From JAAUTG01 sp964458705 (GTDB lineage Bacteria > Bacteroidota > Bacteroidia > Chitinophagales > Saprospiraceae), in NCBI GenBank assembly GCA_964458705.1, contig CAYWKD010000007.1, positions 1 through 64,000 of the forward strand: DNA of 64,000 nt, read 5' to 3'. A program made the translations under genes and the position numbers. Positions 37,301 through 46,117 of this stretch are shown here, piece by piece. The notes beneath the pieces were generated by a model. The model made no database searches and was not told the DNA's origin. It was given only the letters and a program-made list of their open reading frames with translations. Positions within the stretch are counted from its first letter, which is position 1; the number at the start of each line of letters is the position of its first letter.

Positions 37301-39674
37301 CGATATTTTGACAAACAATGGATGCGATAGTTGGGGAATGGAGGTCGAAACAGAAAAATTTGAAACAGCAGAAAATGCTTGCTACAAATTAGTGAATAAC
37401 TACAAATTTATCAACTGGTGTACTTGGAATCCAAGTAATACAGAAATAGCCGTAGTTGAGCGACCAGACTCTCTGCTTTCTGATAACTTCAAAGTAAGTT
37501 TAAGATATTTAGATGAAGATGAGGATGGCATCAACGATATTGACGATGGAGATGAAAATAATAATGACACCTATATATATGATACAGAAGGCCCTTACAA
37601 AATAAAAGATGTAGCAGAAGCGGTCGCATTCGATATCTATGACAATACCCCGTTGACTTATGACGGCGATTTTGTCTTGATAGATAATACTGACCGCTTG
37701 AATGTAGAGACTTATACCGCTATTTCTCAATTTAGTGGCAATACTGAAACCTACGTAAGTGCACAGAGTTATGGTAATTTTGTGTACCGTCAAATTATTA
37801 AAGTGATTGATATCAATGCACCTAGTGTGGAGGTAGCCTCTTACGACAGTTTTTGTGGTGGCGAAACCCCTACTGCCAATGCTGCTAACTGCACAGCAAA
37901 TGTCGCTATTAATTTTTCAGTAAGTGATGCCTGCACACCACTCGAAGAGCTGCAAGTCAGCCATCAATTAAAAGCCTTTAATACAGTTGCTAGTGAAGAT
38001 CTTTTTGGTACATTGGAGCAAATAAGTGATGGACAATTCCGCATTGCTGGTAATTACCCTTTGCAGAATAATGGTTTGGCAGCCCAACACACTTTTATTC
38101 TTACTGTTACAGATGGCTGTGGTAATACAGCACTGATAGAAATTCCGTTTGAAGTCAAAGACTGTAAAGCACCGATCGTGGTCTGCAATATGGGTCTAAG
38201 CACTACCATGCCTGTGGATGGTATATTGACTTTCGATGCTACTGACTTTGATGCTGGAACGCTGGATTTCTGCACAGGACGCGACGCTATTTTATTGACT
38301 TTTGCTGACCCGATGCGCTATCCTGATTCTACTGCTCGCACTTTCCGATGCGAACGAAATGAGGTTGGCGTAGTAGGCGTAACACTTTGGGCAATGGATC
38401 AAGCAGGAAATGTGAGTAGCTGTGAAACGTTCATTAATATCAACCCATTTGCTGAAAATAGTTGTAGTGGCGAGAATATAGCATCCATAGCTGGATTGGT
38501 CAGTACAGAAGATAACAAACGAATAGAAAATGTTGCCGTTAACTTATCGGGTAACGAGACTGATATGGAAATGACCAACACTAACGGCGAGTTTGCTTTT
38601 TCCAATCTGTTGATAGGGTATGACTATACCGTTAAGCCTATCAAAGACACTAACCCATTGAATGGCGTTTCTACCTTTGATTTACTATTGATTAATAAAC
38701 ATATTCTTGATATAGAACCACTCAATAGCCCTTACAAAATGATTGCTGCTGATGTCAATCGCTCGGGTACAATTACAACTTTTGACATGATCCTCATTCG
38801 GAGGGTGATTTTGAACTACGATCAGCGTTTTCAGCAAAATACTTCCTGGCGATTTGTTCCTACACACTATGATTTTCCCGATCCCACTAATCCTTGGCTA
38901 GAGAATTTTCCAGAGCAAATGAGTATCAACGATTTTGATCAATCAGAAGAAGCTGCTAATTTTATTGCAATCAAAATAGGAGATGTAAATGGCACTTCCG
39001 CTCCAAACGACAGCGAGTCTATAGAATCAAGAATGCAGGAGTCGCTCACTACATTGAATGCGACAGTTGAAAAAACAGAGGCAGCGGATTTATTCAGGAT
39101 CAAGCTGAGTATGGATGAATTGGACTTGGTCGAGGGTTTTCAGTTTTCGCTAATTTATGCTAATGAATTAGAGCTACTAACGGTCGAGAGCAATGAACTG
39201 ACCAATAAAAACTGGAACAAAGAGGGCAATGAAGTTAATTTTAGTTGGGTAAAAACAAAAGCAGCACTAACTGAAATAGTGCTAGTCTTTCGATCAAATG
39301 CCTCTAGCATCAATTGGGAAAAAATCTTACAATTGAACCGCTCAAATATTTCGGCAGAAGTTTACAAAAGCGGTGAAATAGAAACGCTAGAGTTACAAGT
39401 AGAAACGCTGAATGAACTGCCAGCAATAGCTGCTAGTAGTCCTAATCCCTTTCATTTACAAACGCAAATTCCAATTCGTTTATCTGAAAGCTCCAAAGTA
39501 ATTGTGAACATTCAGAATGTTGCAGGGCAAGTGGTTTATCAAAAACAACAGCACTGTGAAGCAGGAGTGTATTCGTTGGGTATTGACCGTCGAGAATTGC
39601 CGAGTGCGGGTATTTATTTTTGTACAATCACAATTGGTAACTTTTCAGCGACACAGAAAATAATTGCATGGTAA
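34359..39674 (+). CDS. Giant T9SS protein with CUB, HYR-like, dockerin and cohesin-like modules
   Basis: A 1771-residue secreted protein. Signal peptide to about residue 19 (GVFSQ). A CUB domain spans about 20-165 (FNRFDVAPGDQLRAYDG). Residues 165-1370 hold HYR/Ig-like Cys-rich repeats with recurring 'D.CG N' phrases (AQDACGNKT, VIDGSGNENVC, TDGCGNTA). A carboxypeptidase-regulatory-like domain begins at about 1371, then a dockerin-type region at about 1431-1545 (NGVSTFDLLLINKHIL, DVNRSGTITTFDMILIRR, KIGDVNG). Residues about 1565-1680 are cohesin-like (VEGFQFSLIYANELELL). The last 80 residues are a T9SS type A sorting domain (SSPNPFHLQT, ending SAGIYFCTITIG). It is likely displayed or released at the cell surface, with the dockerin engaging a cohesin partner; two cohesin proteins follow immediately. 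Confidence 0.9.
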   Translation: MNYKITLLCLLVPLGVFSQTITYFPTNEQNVAVVQCEGFITDDKGQDIPYTDEDNAKNNIVTICPEQPSQHLIKIEFNRFDVAPGDQLRAYDGQDITAPLFTTNSTTGLGMGVSVSDAPGGSMVTASCNNTSGCVTLAFYTNGDRVKGAGFVGIVTCEPRVNTTLDCSRIESFNSGTGKFYTTAQCATGRKKVAIPIPTYINCNATGKLNVTSSCTTTLPNSVSGTGTGFIEAEFPIGQHTVTFQAEEYPDLICEAVIQVLAPNMVCNDDVNVSLSNECIVAITPNLLLENECEPATVTRPADGATVPLFTYNIQLIENDFADIIGYTIEGYPIVDFSAAACGTRLDIRIIKSYLSDTDCDGELFNGIDPDDFPTVNLCWGSITIEDKIPPTIVSGPKPSAIPCYEKSYNEEQLLAQLNELDPDLVGNGGTIELKLTDANIFVAGGDYLEVIENCYYDIDATQWEYITGDCADSETITDWNGLNYEASIFGYYRRIFIVKDRCQNEASFEQRIYIYQPDIIAPAAEIEVPCGTDVDPKAIYEAWIEWIKAGRPNDQRKNYASYLPNFDPTPIDFPNYNITNQSGDEVPLNIASSVCGYAVDWTDSDTVYTCGGSYKIFRTWTLYDWCDGQLKYTSLPPQVIKVGDQVAPEFLTDLSYQISGGSNLSCTVNVRFQQPQVQDDCSGEVAIRVQMNGEEKTFEGTILIFEGIPIDEALNIVLTAQDACGNKTTQTIEETFPDVVPPVAICNSNQAISLGQNCNVTVPAQSFDDGSLDNCGTLTYLAAKLNEDGSLPADSLYTSMITFLSSDLNANCNANVSIAFKVIDGSGNENVCVSQVQLQDKLAPTANHLTETLTCADAAISSLAAISNNINIVEQLDQLADWIQNHPEVGQFNAQDNCTAATDLILHITTADFTQLDRTCRSGTLTYRYRLIDQCGNGSLIYRGILNIKPVSDWSMTFPVDRILFCDSEDALPFTPITISDILTNNGCDSWGMEVETEKFETAENACYKLVNNYKFINWCTWNPSNTEIAVVERPDSLLSDNFKVSLRYLDEDEDGINDIDDGDENNNDTYIYDTEGPYKIKDVAEAVAFDIYDNTPLTYDGDFVLIDNTDRLNVETYTAISQFSGNTETYVSAQSYGNFVYRQIIKVIDINAPSVEVASYDSFCGGETPTANAANCTANVAINFSVSDACTPLEELQVSHQLKAFNTVASEDLFGTLEQISDGQFRIAGNYPLQNNGLAAQHTFILTVTDGCGNTALIEIPFEVKDCKAPIVVCNMGLSTTMPVDGILTFDATDFDAGTLDFCTGRDAILLTFADPMRYPDSTARTFRCERNEVGVVGVTLWAMDQAGNVSSCETFININPFAENSCSGENIASIAGLVSTEDNKRIENVAVNLSGNETDMEMTNTNGEFAFSNLLIGYDYTVKPIKDTNPLNGVSTFDLLLINKHILDIEPLNSPYKMIAADVNRSGTITTFDMILIRRVILNYDQRFQQNTSWRFVPTHYDFPDPTNPWLENFPEQMSINDFDQSEEAANFIAIKIGDVNGTSAPNDSESIESRMQESLTTLNATVEKTEAADLFRIKLSMDELDLVEGFQFSLIYANELELLTVESNELTNKNWNKEGNEVNFSWVKTKAALTEIVLVFRSNASSINWEKILQLNRSNISAEVYKSGEIETLELQVETLNELPAIAASSPNPFHLQTQIPIRLSESSKVIVNIQNVAGQVVYQKQQHCEAGVYSLGIDRRELPSAGIYFCTITIGNFSATQKIIAW
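38651..39000 (+). other. Dockerin-type region within the 1771-residue protein
   Basis: Two calcium-loop-like repeats: NGVSTFD (variant loop, with N and LNG in place of D and DG) and DVNRSGTITTFD (canonical spacing D-x-N-x-x-G-x-I-x-x-x-D), each followed by a helix rich in Leu/Ile. A third element, KIGDVNG, closes the module as in Bacteroidota dockerins. Confidence 0.75.
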
Positions 39675-39822
39675 GCGCATGAACTTTAGCAATTAGGTAA
39701 TAGATAGAAACACGAAACTAGTAAACTGGGTAAACTATCATTATGATTTAACCTGAAAAAGTCTGAATTTCGCAGTCGATTTCTGAAACAAAAAACTTCA
39801 ATAGAAGTAAAAAACAAACGTA

Positions 39823-40584
39823 ATGATAAGAATAATAGCCATGCTTTTGATCGGTTGCTACGTACAGAGTTACGCACAAGTAACCATTTTCACCACTAGT
39901 CAGCAAGTAGCGAAAGGAGAAGTCTTTACCACAGATGTCAAAGTAAAAGGTTTTGAGAAAATTGTGAGTATGCAGTTCTCCATGAAATGGGACACTACCG
40001 TAGTAGAACTAATTGGAGTAGAGAATTACGGACTTGAAGGTGTGAGGGACGATCGATTTGGTCTGTTCAATGATGGCTTGCGCTTTGCTTGGATTGATGA
40101 CAATTTATCTGGTGTTACAGTAGCGGATAGTTCAACTATTTTTTCAATAAAATTTAAAGCACTTTCCGTAGATGATATCGCTTTAATCGAAATCACAAAT
40201 ACACCAGCAGTCATTGAAGTAGTAAATGTCAATGAAGATTTCTTGAATGTTACTACGGACAATGGAACAATCACAGTAGGCGAGGGGAGTACCACTTCAA
40301 CTACTCAACAGTTACAAACAGAAACAGTCTTGCTTGGAGATAATCAACCAAACCCATTCTTTGAGCAAACGTGGATACCAATAGAAGTAACTGAATATCA
40401 AATTGGTGAATTGAAGATATGGTCAACTGACGGCAAGTGCTTGAAAACACTACCTTTAAAATTAACAAAAGGTAGCAACCATATTCAACTCAGCAGTAAC
40501 ACATTCCCTAATACAGGCGTTTATTACTATCAATTATTGACAAAGAATTATGCAAAAACGAAGAAACTGGCAGTTCTACGTTAA
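39823..40584 (+). CDS. Single-cohesin T9SS cargo protein
   Basis: A 253-residue exported protein. After a signal peptide (to SYAQ), residues about 20-150 form one cohesin-like module: the opening strand TIFTTSQQVAKGEVFTTDVKV, the core FEKIVSMQFSMKWDTTVVELIGVE, the LSGVTVADSSTIFSIKFKAL strand and the end DNGTITVGEG. Residues about 172-253 are a T9SS type A sorting domain (LLGDNQPNPFFEQTW, ending NTGVYYYQLLTKN). It would expose one cohesin at the surface. It lies between the dockerin protein and the five-cohesin protein, all in the same direction. Confidence 0.85.
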   Translation: MIRIIAMLLIGCYVQSYAQVTIFTTSQQVAKGEVFTTDVKVKGFEKIVSMQFSMKWDTTVVELIGVENYGLEGVRDDRFGLFNDGLRFAWIDDNLSGVTVADSSTIFSIKFKALSVDDIALIEITNTPAVIEVVNVNEDFLNVTTDNGTITVGEGSTTSTTQQLQTETVLLGDNQPNPFFEQTWIPIEVTEYQIGELKIWSTDGKCLKTLPLKLTKGSNHIQLSSNTFPNTGVYYYQLLTKNYAKTKKLAVLR

Positions 40585-40621
40585 TTTTTCAAACCTAATA
40601 ACTGCCCAAATTCCGATTACA

Positions 40622-43600
40622 ATGAGGAACATTTTTACTTTTTTAGTGCTATTCAGTTCTTTTAGTGGACTATTAGCACAGACTCCTTCTTTCTCAATAG
40701 CGGTATCCAACACAAATCCTGCCGCTGGAGAAACTATTACGGTTGATGTTATAACTACAAATTTTAATCAACTCATCAGTTTTGAGTTCTCAGTAAAGTG
40801 GGACTCGAATGTGTTTGAATATGTATCAACAGATAATGTAACGAGTAATTTGGCGGGTTTTTCTGCTGCTAGTAGCATTGGCAACACACCTAATAACACA
40901 GATAATGGTATCGTAAAAACAGCTTGGGTGGATTTTGCCACTTTTGCACCTTATTCTTTGGACGATGGTACGATACTTTTTTCATTGACGCTACGAGCCA
41001 CGCAAAATGCTACTAGCACAATAGAACTTATAAATGGATTAGCAGTAGATGAAAACTCTAATGAGATTGCTGTTACGTTGGTCAATAGCTCAGAAATTGT
41101 AGTGGGCGATGGTGGAGGAGGAAACATGAATAACACCGATCCTATTGCGATTACTATTGGTAATTCAACGGGTATGGTTGGTCAAGAAGTGGTCGTGCCA
41201 GTAACAGTAAGTAACTTTGAAGATATGGAAAGTATGCAATTTGGTATTGATTATTCACCTTCCATTTTGCGATTTGAACGTATTGAAAATATAGGTTTAG
41301 ATAATTTACTGACAGGCACACCACAAAGTACACCCGTTCCAACAGATGAGGGAAAAATCACCGTCAACTGGTCGAATGCTACACCTGTTTCGCTTTCCGA
41401 TGACGCAAAAGTATTTGATATCGTCTTTACCATACTTACTGCTAGTCAAGGCAATTCTATTGTATCTGTACAAGATATTATTCCGCTAGAAGCACGCAGA
41501 GCAGAGGTCGGTGTGGTTGATATTAATTCCGCATCAGGAACGGTTACTATTCAAGATGACGACACAGGCGGTAGCGATAGTTTTGAAATTTCCTTTGGTT
41601 CAGCAAGTGGAGAAGTTGGTCAGCAAGTCTGTATTCCTGTGAGTGTACAAGGATTTACGGATTTGGAGAGTATCCAATTAGAAATTAATTATACCCCATC
41701 TATCTTGAATTTTGCTAGTTTTCAGAATTTTAATTTGGACGGCTTAACACAAGGAAACTTTGGAGTTCCTCCCGATCTAGCCGAAGGCAGAATAACCTTA
41801 GCATGGACGAATACCTCTGGTGGTACGACAACTGTTGGGGACGGTACAATATTTGAAATTTGTTTTGACTTAGTAGGAAATGGAACTTCCACAATAGATA
41901 TTGGTGGTGCAACGCCCGTAGAGGTCATTCAAAATGGTGAAGAGATAGACTTAACTACTAATTCTGGTAGCATCACGGCTACGGGTGATCCTATCATCAG
42001 CGATGAATTTAGTTTGAACTTACCAACAGTTACTGCCCAGCCGAATGAAACAATTTGCTTAGACGTAACAGTAGCGGGCTTTAAAGATATTGCTGGGCTA
42101 CAATACAGTATGAATTGGAATCCAGCAGTGTTGAGATTCTCGGAAGTGAAAAACATTAATCCTAACTTTACAGACTTTAGCGATACGAATATTGGAACTT
42201 CAGAAGTTGATATGGGAAGCATCAGAGTACAGTGGAATGACTTTACTGCAAGTGGTGTAACCCTAAACGATGGGACAACAATTTATCAAATATGTTTTGA
42301 TGTTATTGGCACTTCTGGACAGAACTCCATTATCGAATTTGCAAACTCACCTGTGAATATCGAGGTAATTGACTTAAATAACGGATTGGTTGATTTCAAT
42401 CAAACAAGAGGGCAGGTCAATATATTTGGTGATCCATTACCTTCTGACTGCGACGCGAATGCCACTCCTATTTGTGTGTCGAGAGAAACGGTGGCAGTAG
42501 GTGATAATACTTGTGTGAGAGTAACAGCACAAAATTTCAACAACTTGATTGCCTTGCAACTTAGTATTGCTTACAATCCAGCTATTTTGGACTTCACTGA
42601 AATCCGACCAGCCAACACGCCACTCAACTTATCTCCAGAAGGCAATTTTGGCATCAACGAAGAAATGGGGACAATCACAGTAAGATGGGATGATAACACA
42701 CTGGCAGGTATTACGTTAACGGATGATACTGAACTATTTAGAATTTGCTTTAATGGTCTAGAAGAAGGTTCGACAACTCTAGCTTTTCAAGATACTCCAA
42801 CAATTATTGAAATTATAGATGCTAACTCTAATGAGGTCAACTTCAATGGCGGAGAGGGTTCAGTAACCGTGGAAGATGCTTGCGCGCCGTTAATGATTGA
42901 TGTAGCTTCAAACGATGTAGATTGTAGGGGGGCAAGTACTGGTCAAATTGATCTTACGGTTCAAGGTGGCGACGGTAACTACACTTATAATTGGCAGGAT
43001 GCGAATCTTTCAGGAGCAATGGTTTCAGGTTTGGCAGCAGGAAATTACAACGTTACAATATCCAATGCAGCCTGTTCTTTGACTGAAACTAGAGCTATAA
43101 CTATCAATCAGCCTGACATGGTACTATCCGCTACGGCAGAAGTAACAGGCAACGTAGTTTGTTTTAATGATGGCAACGGAGCTATCTCTGTGAATGCAAA
43201 TGGCGGTACAGGATTATTTAATTACAGTTGGACAGGAGGAATTAGTGGCGCAACTCCGACAGGTGTAGCAGCGGGTAATTATGTGGTTACCGTAACGGAT
43301 GAAAATAACTGCGAGGTAGTCATCGAAGACATAACTGTTCAAGGCCCTACTGAAGGACTTGAAATTACAGTAGATAAGATGGATATTATGTGTGCTGGAG
43401 AAAACACAGGCGTGATTGATCTAGTCGTGAGTGGTGGCACACCAGATTATATTGTAAACTGGCAGGATGATACAACTTCCTTCAGCTTCACTAGAACAGG
43501 TTTAAGTAGTGGTATGTATTCATTTTCTGTTACAGATGGTAATAATTGTGTAACGGAATCGAGCGCAATGATTGAAAGCATGGGAGAACCTCTTGTAATC

Positions 43601-46021
43601 TCCGAATCTTCTGTTACAAAAATTACAGACAGCAATGGCTCGGTAGATATAACAGTAACAGGTGGCGAAGGGAACTACACTTATCAGTGGACTGGACCTA
43701 ATGATTTTGTAGCGAATGTACAGGATATATCAGGGCTAGCAACAGCCGGTTCTTATACTGTTATGATTACTGATGAGGGCGGCTGTACGACAACGCAAGC
43801 ATTTAATGTGCCAGTGCCATTAGCTTTTAGCGAACCTATTATTCAATTCGCTTGTGGTGGAACAAACACAGGTGGTATTGAACTAAATATCATTGGCGGC
43901 TTTGAACCATTGCAATACGACTGGAATGTAGAAGGAAACGAAGGAGTTTTGACAGATTTAGCTAGTGGTATCGTGGAAGTAACGGTAACGGATGCAGAAG
44001 GAGAAGCGATTTCTACCACCTACGAAATTCCTAATTCTCCAGCTATTAGCACAACTGTAACTGCTACACCTGAAACTTGTAGCTCGATCAGTAACAATGG
44101 TGCAATAGAACTAAACTTGTTCGGTGGAACAGGTAGTTTACTCATAGATTGGGCAGAGGATAGCCTAATGGCTGATGGAAATACTGCACTATCAAATCTT
44201 GACAGTGGACGCTATGCCTTTACGGTAACCGATTCTGTAGGTTGCAGCATTCAAGATACGATCAACGTCAACTTCATGCCCGATATGCCACAACCTGCTG
44301 AATATGAAATTATACCAGTTACTTGTGCTGGATTCACAGATGGCACCATTGCATTTACGATTCCTTGTGGCGATCCGGGTTATGTAGTAACTTTGATGGG
44401 AGCAGATACTACAACCGTAGAAAGTAACGAATACAATCCACAATTCTCGTTTTCTAACCTAGAAGCTGGCACTTATACCTTAATGATACAAGACGGCAAT
44501 GGCAACACCTTTCCCGATGAAGTAACCATTGCTGCACCAGATGTATTTGATGTTGTACCAACGATTACTTCTTCAACAGACCTGTTTACGCCTTGCAATG
44601 GTAGTGTTCGATTGAATGTATCAGGAGGAAATGGAGATATTCAATACGAATGGTCAAATGCAACAACATCGAATAGGCTGAGTTCTGCATGTCCAGGAGA
44701 CTATACCGTAACGATTACAGACAGTAGAGGCTGCATGCAAATTGATACTTTTGAAGTGACCTTTTTAAATGCAAATGGCATTATTACAGATGCTAACTGC
44801 CCTGAAATGGATACAACAGGAAGCATCCTACTCAATGTAGAAAGTGGACAATCACCCTATTCCTTCGAGTGGCGAGATGTAGATAATCCAAACAACATCA
44901 TTTCTGAAGCGCAAAACTTAACTGACGTATCAGCAGGTACTTACACTGTGAAGATAACGGAAGTCTCAGGCGTAGCCATTACTCGTACCTTCAACATTGG
45001 CTCTAATTCCGATTTGGAAGTTGTTCCAAGTTTTGGGGCAAATTACAATGGTTTTGGTGTGAGTTGTAATGGTGCAACGGATGCCATGTTGCGAGCAATG
45101 GGTAGAAACAGTGAATCTTACACCTATCGCTGGGAAAATAGCAGCAGTCTGGAAATTGGTACAGGTAATATGATTAATAATTTAGGGGAAGGAATTTATA
45201 CCGTTTTTGCGACAGATAATGAGGGATGTACTGCATCTGCCAATATCATAGTTACAGCACCAGATGCATTGGAACTCACACTAGATGTTTTGGATAGTCA
45301 ATGCGCTGGACTCAGCAATGGTGAAGTATTAGCTATGCCAACGGGCGGTCTAGGAATGCCTTACACTTTTGCTTGGAGTATTGATGAAAACTTGAATATT
45401 TCTACTATCAATGGTCTAGCTCCCGGAGATTACACTGTTACGATAACCGATGCCAATGATTGCCCTATATCAGAGAACTTTCAAATTACTGAACCATCGC
45501 TATTGCAAGTAGAAGTCAAGGTAGAGCCATTTGATGCAGATATGGACGGTAGTGCAACAGCGACAGTCATGGGAGGTACTCCTGATTACACTTATGCTTG
45601 GACAAACCTGAATGATATCGCTGAACCTGTGAAGACTACATCGAGCATTGATAAAGTTAGTGAAGAAACTACTTTTCAATTGATTGTAACAGACATACAA
45701 GGATGTCAAGACACCACGGAGGTCAATTTCTTTAGTGAAAATCTTTGCTTAACCAACCGACCAGTTCTTACACCAAACGGTGACGGACTCAACGAAAATC
45801 TTGAAATCAGATGCTTAAATGTGTTCTCAGATATTCGTTTAGAAGTTTACAGCCGCTGGGGGAGTTTGGTCTTTGAAATGAATGACTACGATGGCTCCTG
45901 GAGTGGAACAGACATGGATGGTAATATACTACCAGATGGTGCTTACTTCTTTGTGTTGCAATACAGCGATGAAAATACAACAAAGCAAGAAAAAGGTTCT
46001 GTTACCATACTGACAGAGTAA
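40622..46021 (+). CDS. Five-cohesin / SprB-repeat giant adhesin with T9SS type B tail
   Basis: A 1799-residue secreted protein starting MRNIFTFLVLFSSFSG, whose signal ends LLAQ. The frame extends upstream to an ATG at 40550, inside the previous gene, but that would mask the signal peptide, so 40622 is chosen. Modules: five cohesin-like domains at residues about 20-165, 173-314, 319-456, 461-603 and 613-752 (each with the core '.FKDI.S.Q..I.Y.P.IL.F', for example ESMQFGIDYSPSILRFE). Then about twelve SprB-like repeats of 75-85 residues (754-1705; each has 'GG.G.Y.Y.W', 'G.Y.VTVTD..GC'). Last, residues about 1708-1799 are a gliding-motility-type CTD (VLTPNGDGLNENLEI, LEVYSRWGSLVF). It is exported by T9SS to the surface as a likely scaffold/adhesin. 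Confidence 0.9.
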   Translation: MRNIFTFLVLFSSFSGLLAQTPSFSIAVSNTNPAAGETITVDVITTNFNQLISFEFSVKWDSNVFEYVSTDNVTSNLAGFSAASSIGNTPNNTDNGIVKTAWVDFATFAPYSLDDGTILFSLTLRATQNATSTIELINGLAVDENSNEIAVTLVNSSEIVVGDGGGGNMNNTDPIAITIGNSTGMVGQEVVVPVTVSNFEDMESMQFGIDYSPSILRFERIENIGLDNLLTGTPQSTPVPTDEGKITVNWSNATPVSLSDDAKVFDIVFTILTASQGNSIVSVQDIIPLEARRAEVGVVDINSASGTVTIQDDDTGGSDSFEISFGSASGEVGQQVCIPVSVQGFTDLESIQLEINYTPSILNFASFQNFNLDGLTQGNFGVPPDLAEGRITLAWTNTSGGTTTVGDGTIFEICFDLVGNGTSTIDIGGATPVEVIQNGEEIDLTTNSGSITATGDPIISDEFSLNLPTVTAQPNETICLDVTVAGFKDIAGLQYSMNWNPAVLRFSEVKNINPNFTDFSDTNIGTSEVDMGSIRVQWNDFTASGVTLNDGTTIYQICFDVIGTSGQNSIIEFANSPVNIEVIDLNNGLVDFNQTRGQVNIFGDPLPSDCDANATPICVSRETVAVGDNTCVRVTAQNFNNLIALQLSIAYNPAILDFTEIRPANTPLNLSPEGNFGINEEMGTITVRWDDNTLAGITLTDDTELFRICFNGLEEGSTTLAFQDTPTIIEIIDANSNEVNFNGGEGSVTVEDACAPLMIDVASNDVDCRGASTGQIDLTVQGGDGNYTYNWQDANLSGAMVSGLAAGNYNVTISNAACSLTETRAITINQPDMVLSATAEVTGNVVCFNDGNGAISVNANGGTGLFNYSWTGGISGATPTGVAAGNYVVTVTDENNCEVVIEDITVQGPTEGLEITVDKMDIMCAGENTGVIDLVVSGGTPDYIVNWQDDTTSFSFTRTGLSSGMYSFSVTDGNNCVTESSAMIESMGEPLVISESSVTKITDSNGSVDITVTGGEGNYTYQWTGPNDFVANVQDISGLATAGSYTVMITDEGGCTTTQAFNVPVPLAFSEPIIQFACGGTNTGGIELNIIGGFEPLQYDWNVEGNEGVLTDLASGIVEVTVTDAEGEAISTTYEIPNSPAISTTVTATPETCSSISNNGAIELNLFGGTGSLLIDWAEDSLMADGNTALSNLDSGRYAFTVTDSVGCSIQDTINVNFMPDMPQPAEYEIIPVTCAGFTDGTIAFTIPCGDPGYVVTLMGADTTTVESNEYNPQFSFSNLEAGTYTLMIQDGNGNTFPDEVTIAAPDVFDVVPTITSSTDLFTPCNGSVRLNVSGGNGDIQYEWSNATTSNRLSSACPGDYTVTITDSRGCMQIDTFEVTFLNANGIITDANCPEMDTTGSILLNVESGQSPYSFEWRDVDNPNNIISEAQNLTDVSAGTYTVKITEVSGVAITRTFNIGSNSDLEVVPSFGANYNGFGVSCNGATDAMLRAMGRNSESYTYRWENSSSLEIGTGNMINNLGEGIYTVFATDNEGCTASANIIVTAPDALELTLDVLDSQCAGLSNGEVLAMPTGGLGMPYTFAWSIDENLNISTINGLAPGDYTVTITDANDCPISENFQITEPSLLQVEVKVEPFDADMDGSATATVMGGTPDYTYAWTNLNDIAEPVKTTSSIDKVSEETTFQLIVTDIQGCQDTTEVNFFSENLCLTNRPVLTPNGDGLNENLEIRCLNVFSDIRLEVYSRWGSLVFEMNDYDGSWSGTDMDGNILPDGAYFFVLQYSDENTTKQEKGSVTILTE
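40682..42880 (+). repeat. Five tandem cohesin-like modules (protein repeats)
   Basis: Five homologous segments of 130-145 codons each, starting near 40682, 41139, 41580, 42005 and 42461. They share the strand order of cohesins and the core phrase type 'MQFGIDYSPSILRF', 'IQLEINYTPSILNF', 'LQYSMNWNPAVLRF', 'LQLSIAYNPAILDF'. At DNA level they are diverged. Confidence 0.8.
42881..45730 (+). repeat. About twelve SprB-like repeats
   Basis: Units of 75-85 codons with the recurrent elements 'C.G...G.I.L.V.GG...Y.Y.W', then 'LAAG.Y.VTITD..GC' and a short proline or glycine link. Repeats of this kind are known from the gliding adhesin SprB and many Saprospiria surface proteins. Confidence 0.8.
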
Positions 46022-46117
46022 AAAGAATGGAACAAGGGGCTTTTGGAGTTTATAGAACCTTAAAAGCCCTCAGCTAAAAATACAATATTTCCCATACCGA
46101 TAAATAATTAAGTTAAC

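Noticed and set aside
37509..37793. A 94-codon frame on the minus strand opposite the giant dockerin protein
   Set aside because: It lies wholly inside a strong coding gene in antisense, has no recognisable protein features and reflects codon bias of the real gene.
40682..45730. Tandem DNA repeats or a recombination hotspot in the five-cohesin/SprB gene
   Set aside because: The repeats are clear at protein level but diverged at DNA level, so slippage or assembly collapse is not indicated.
34359..46021. A cellulosome for cellulose breakdown
   Set aside because: No glycoside hydrolase, carbohydrate-binding or esterase module was found in or beside the cluster, and the exported proteins look structural.
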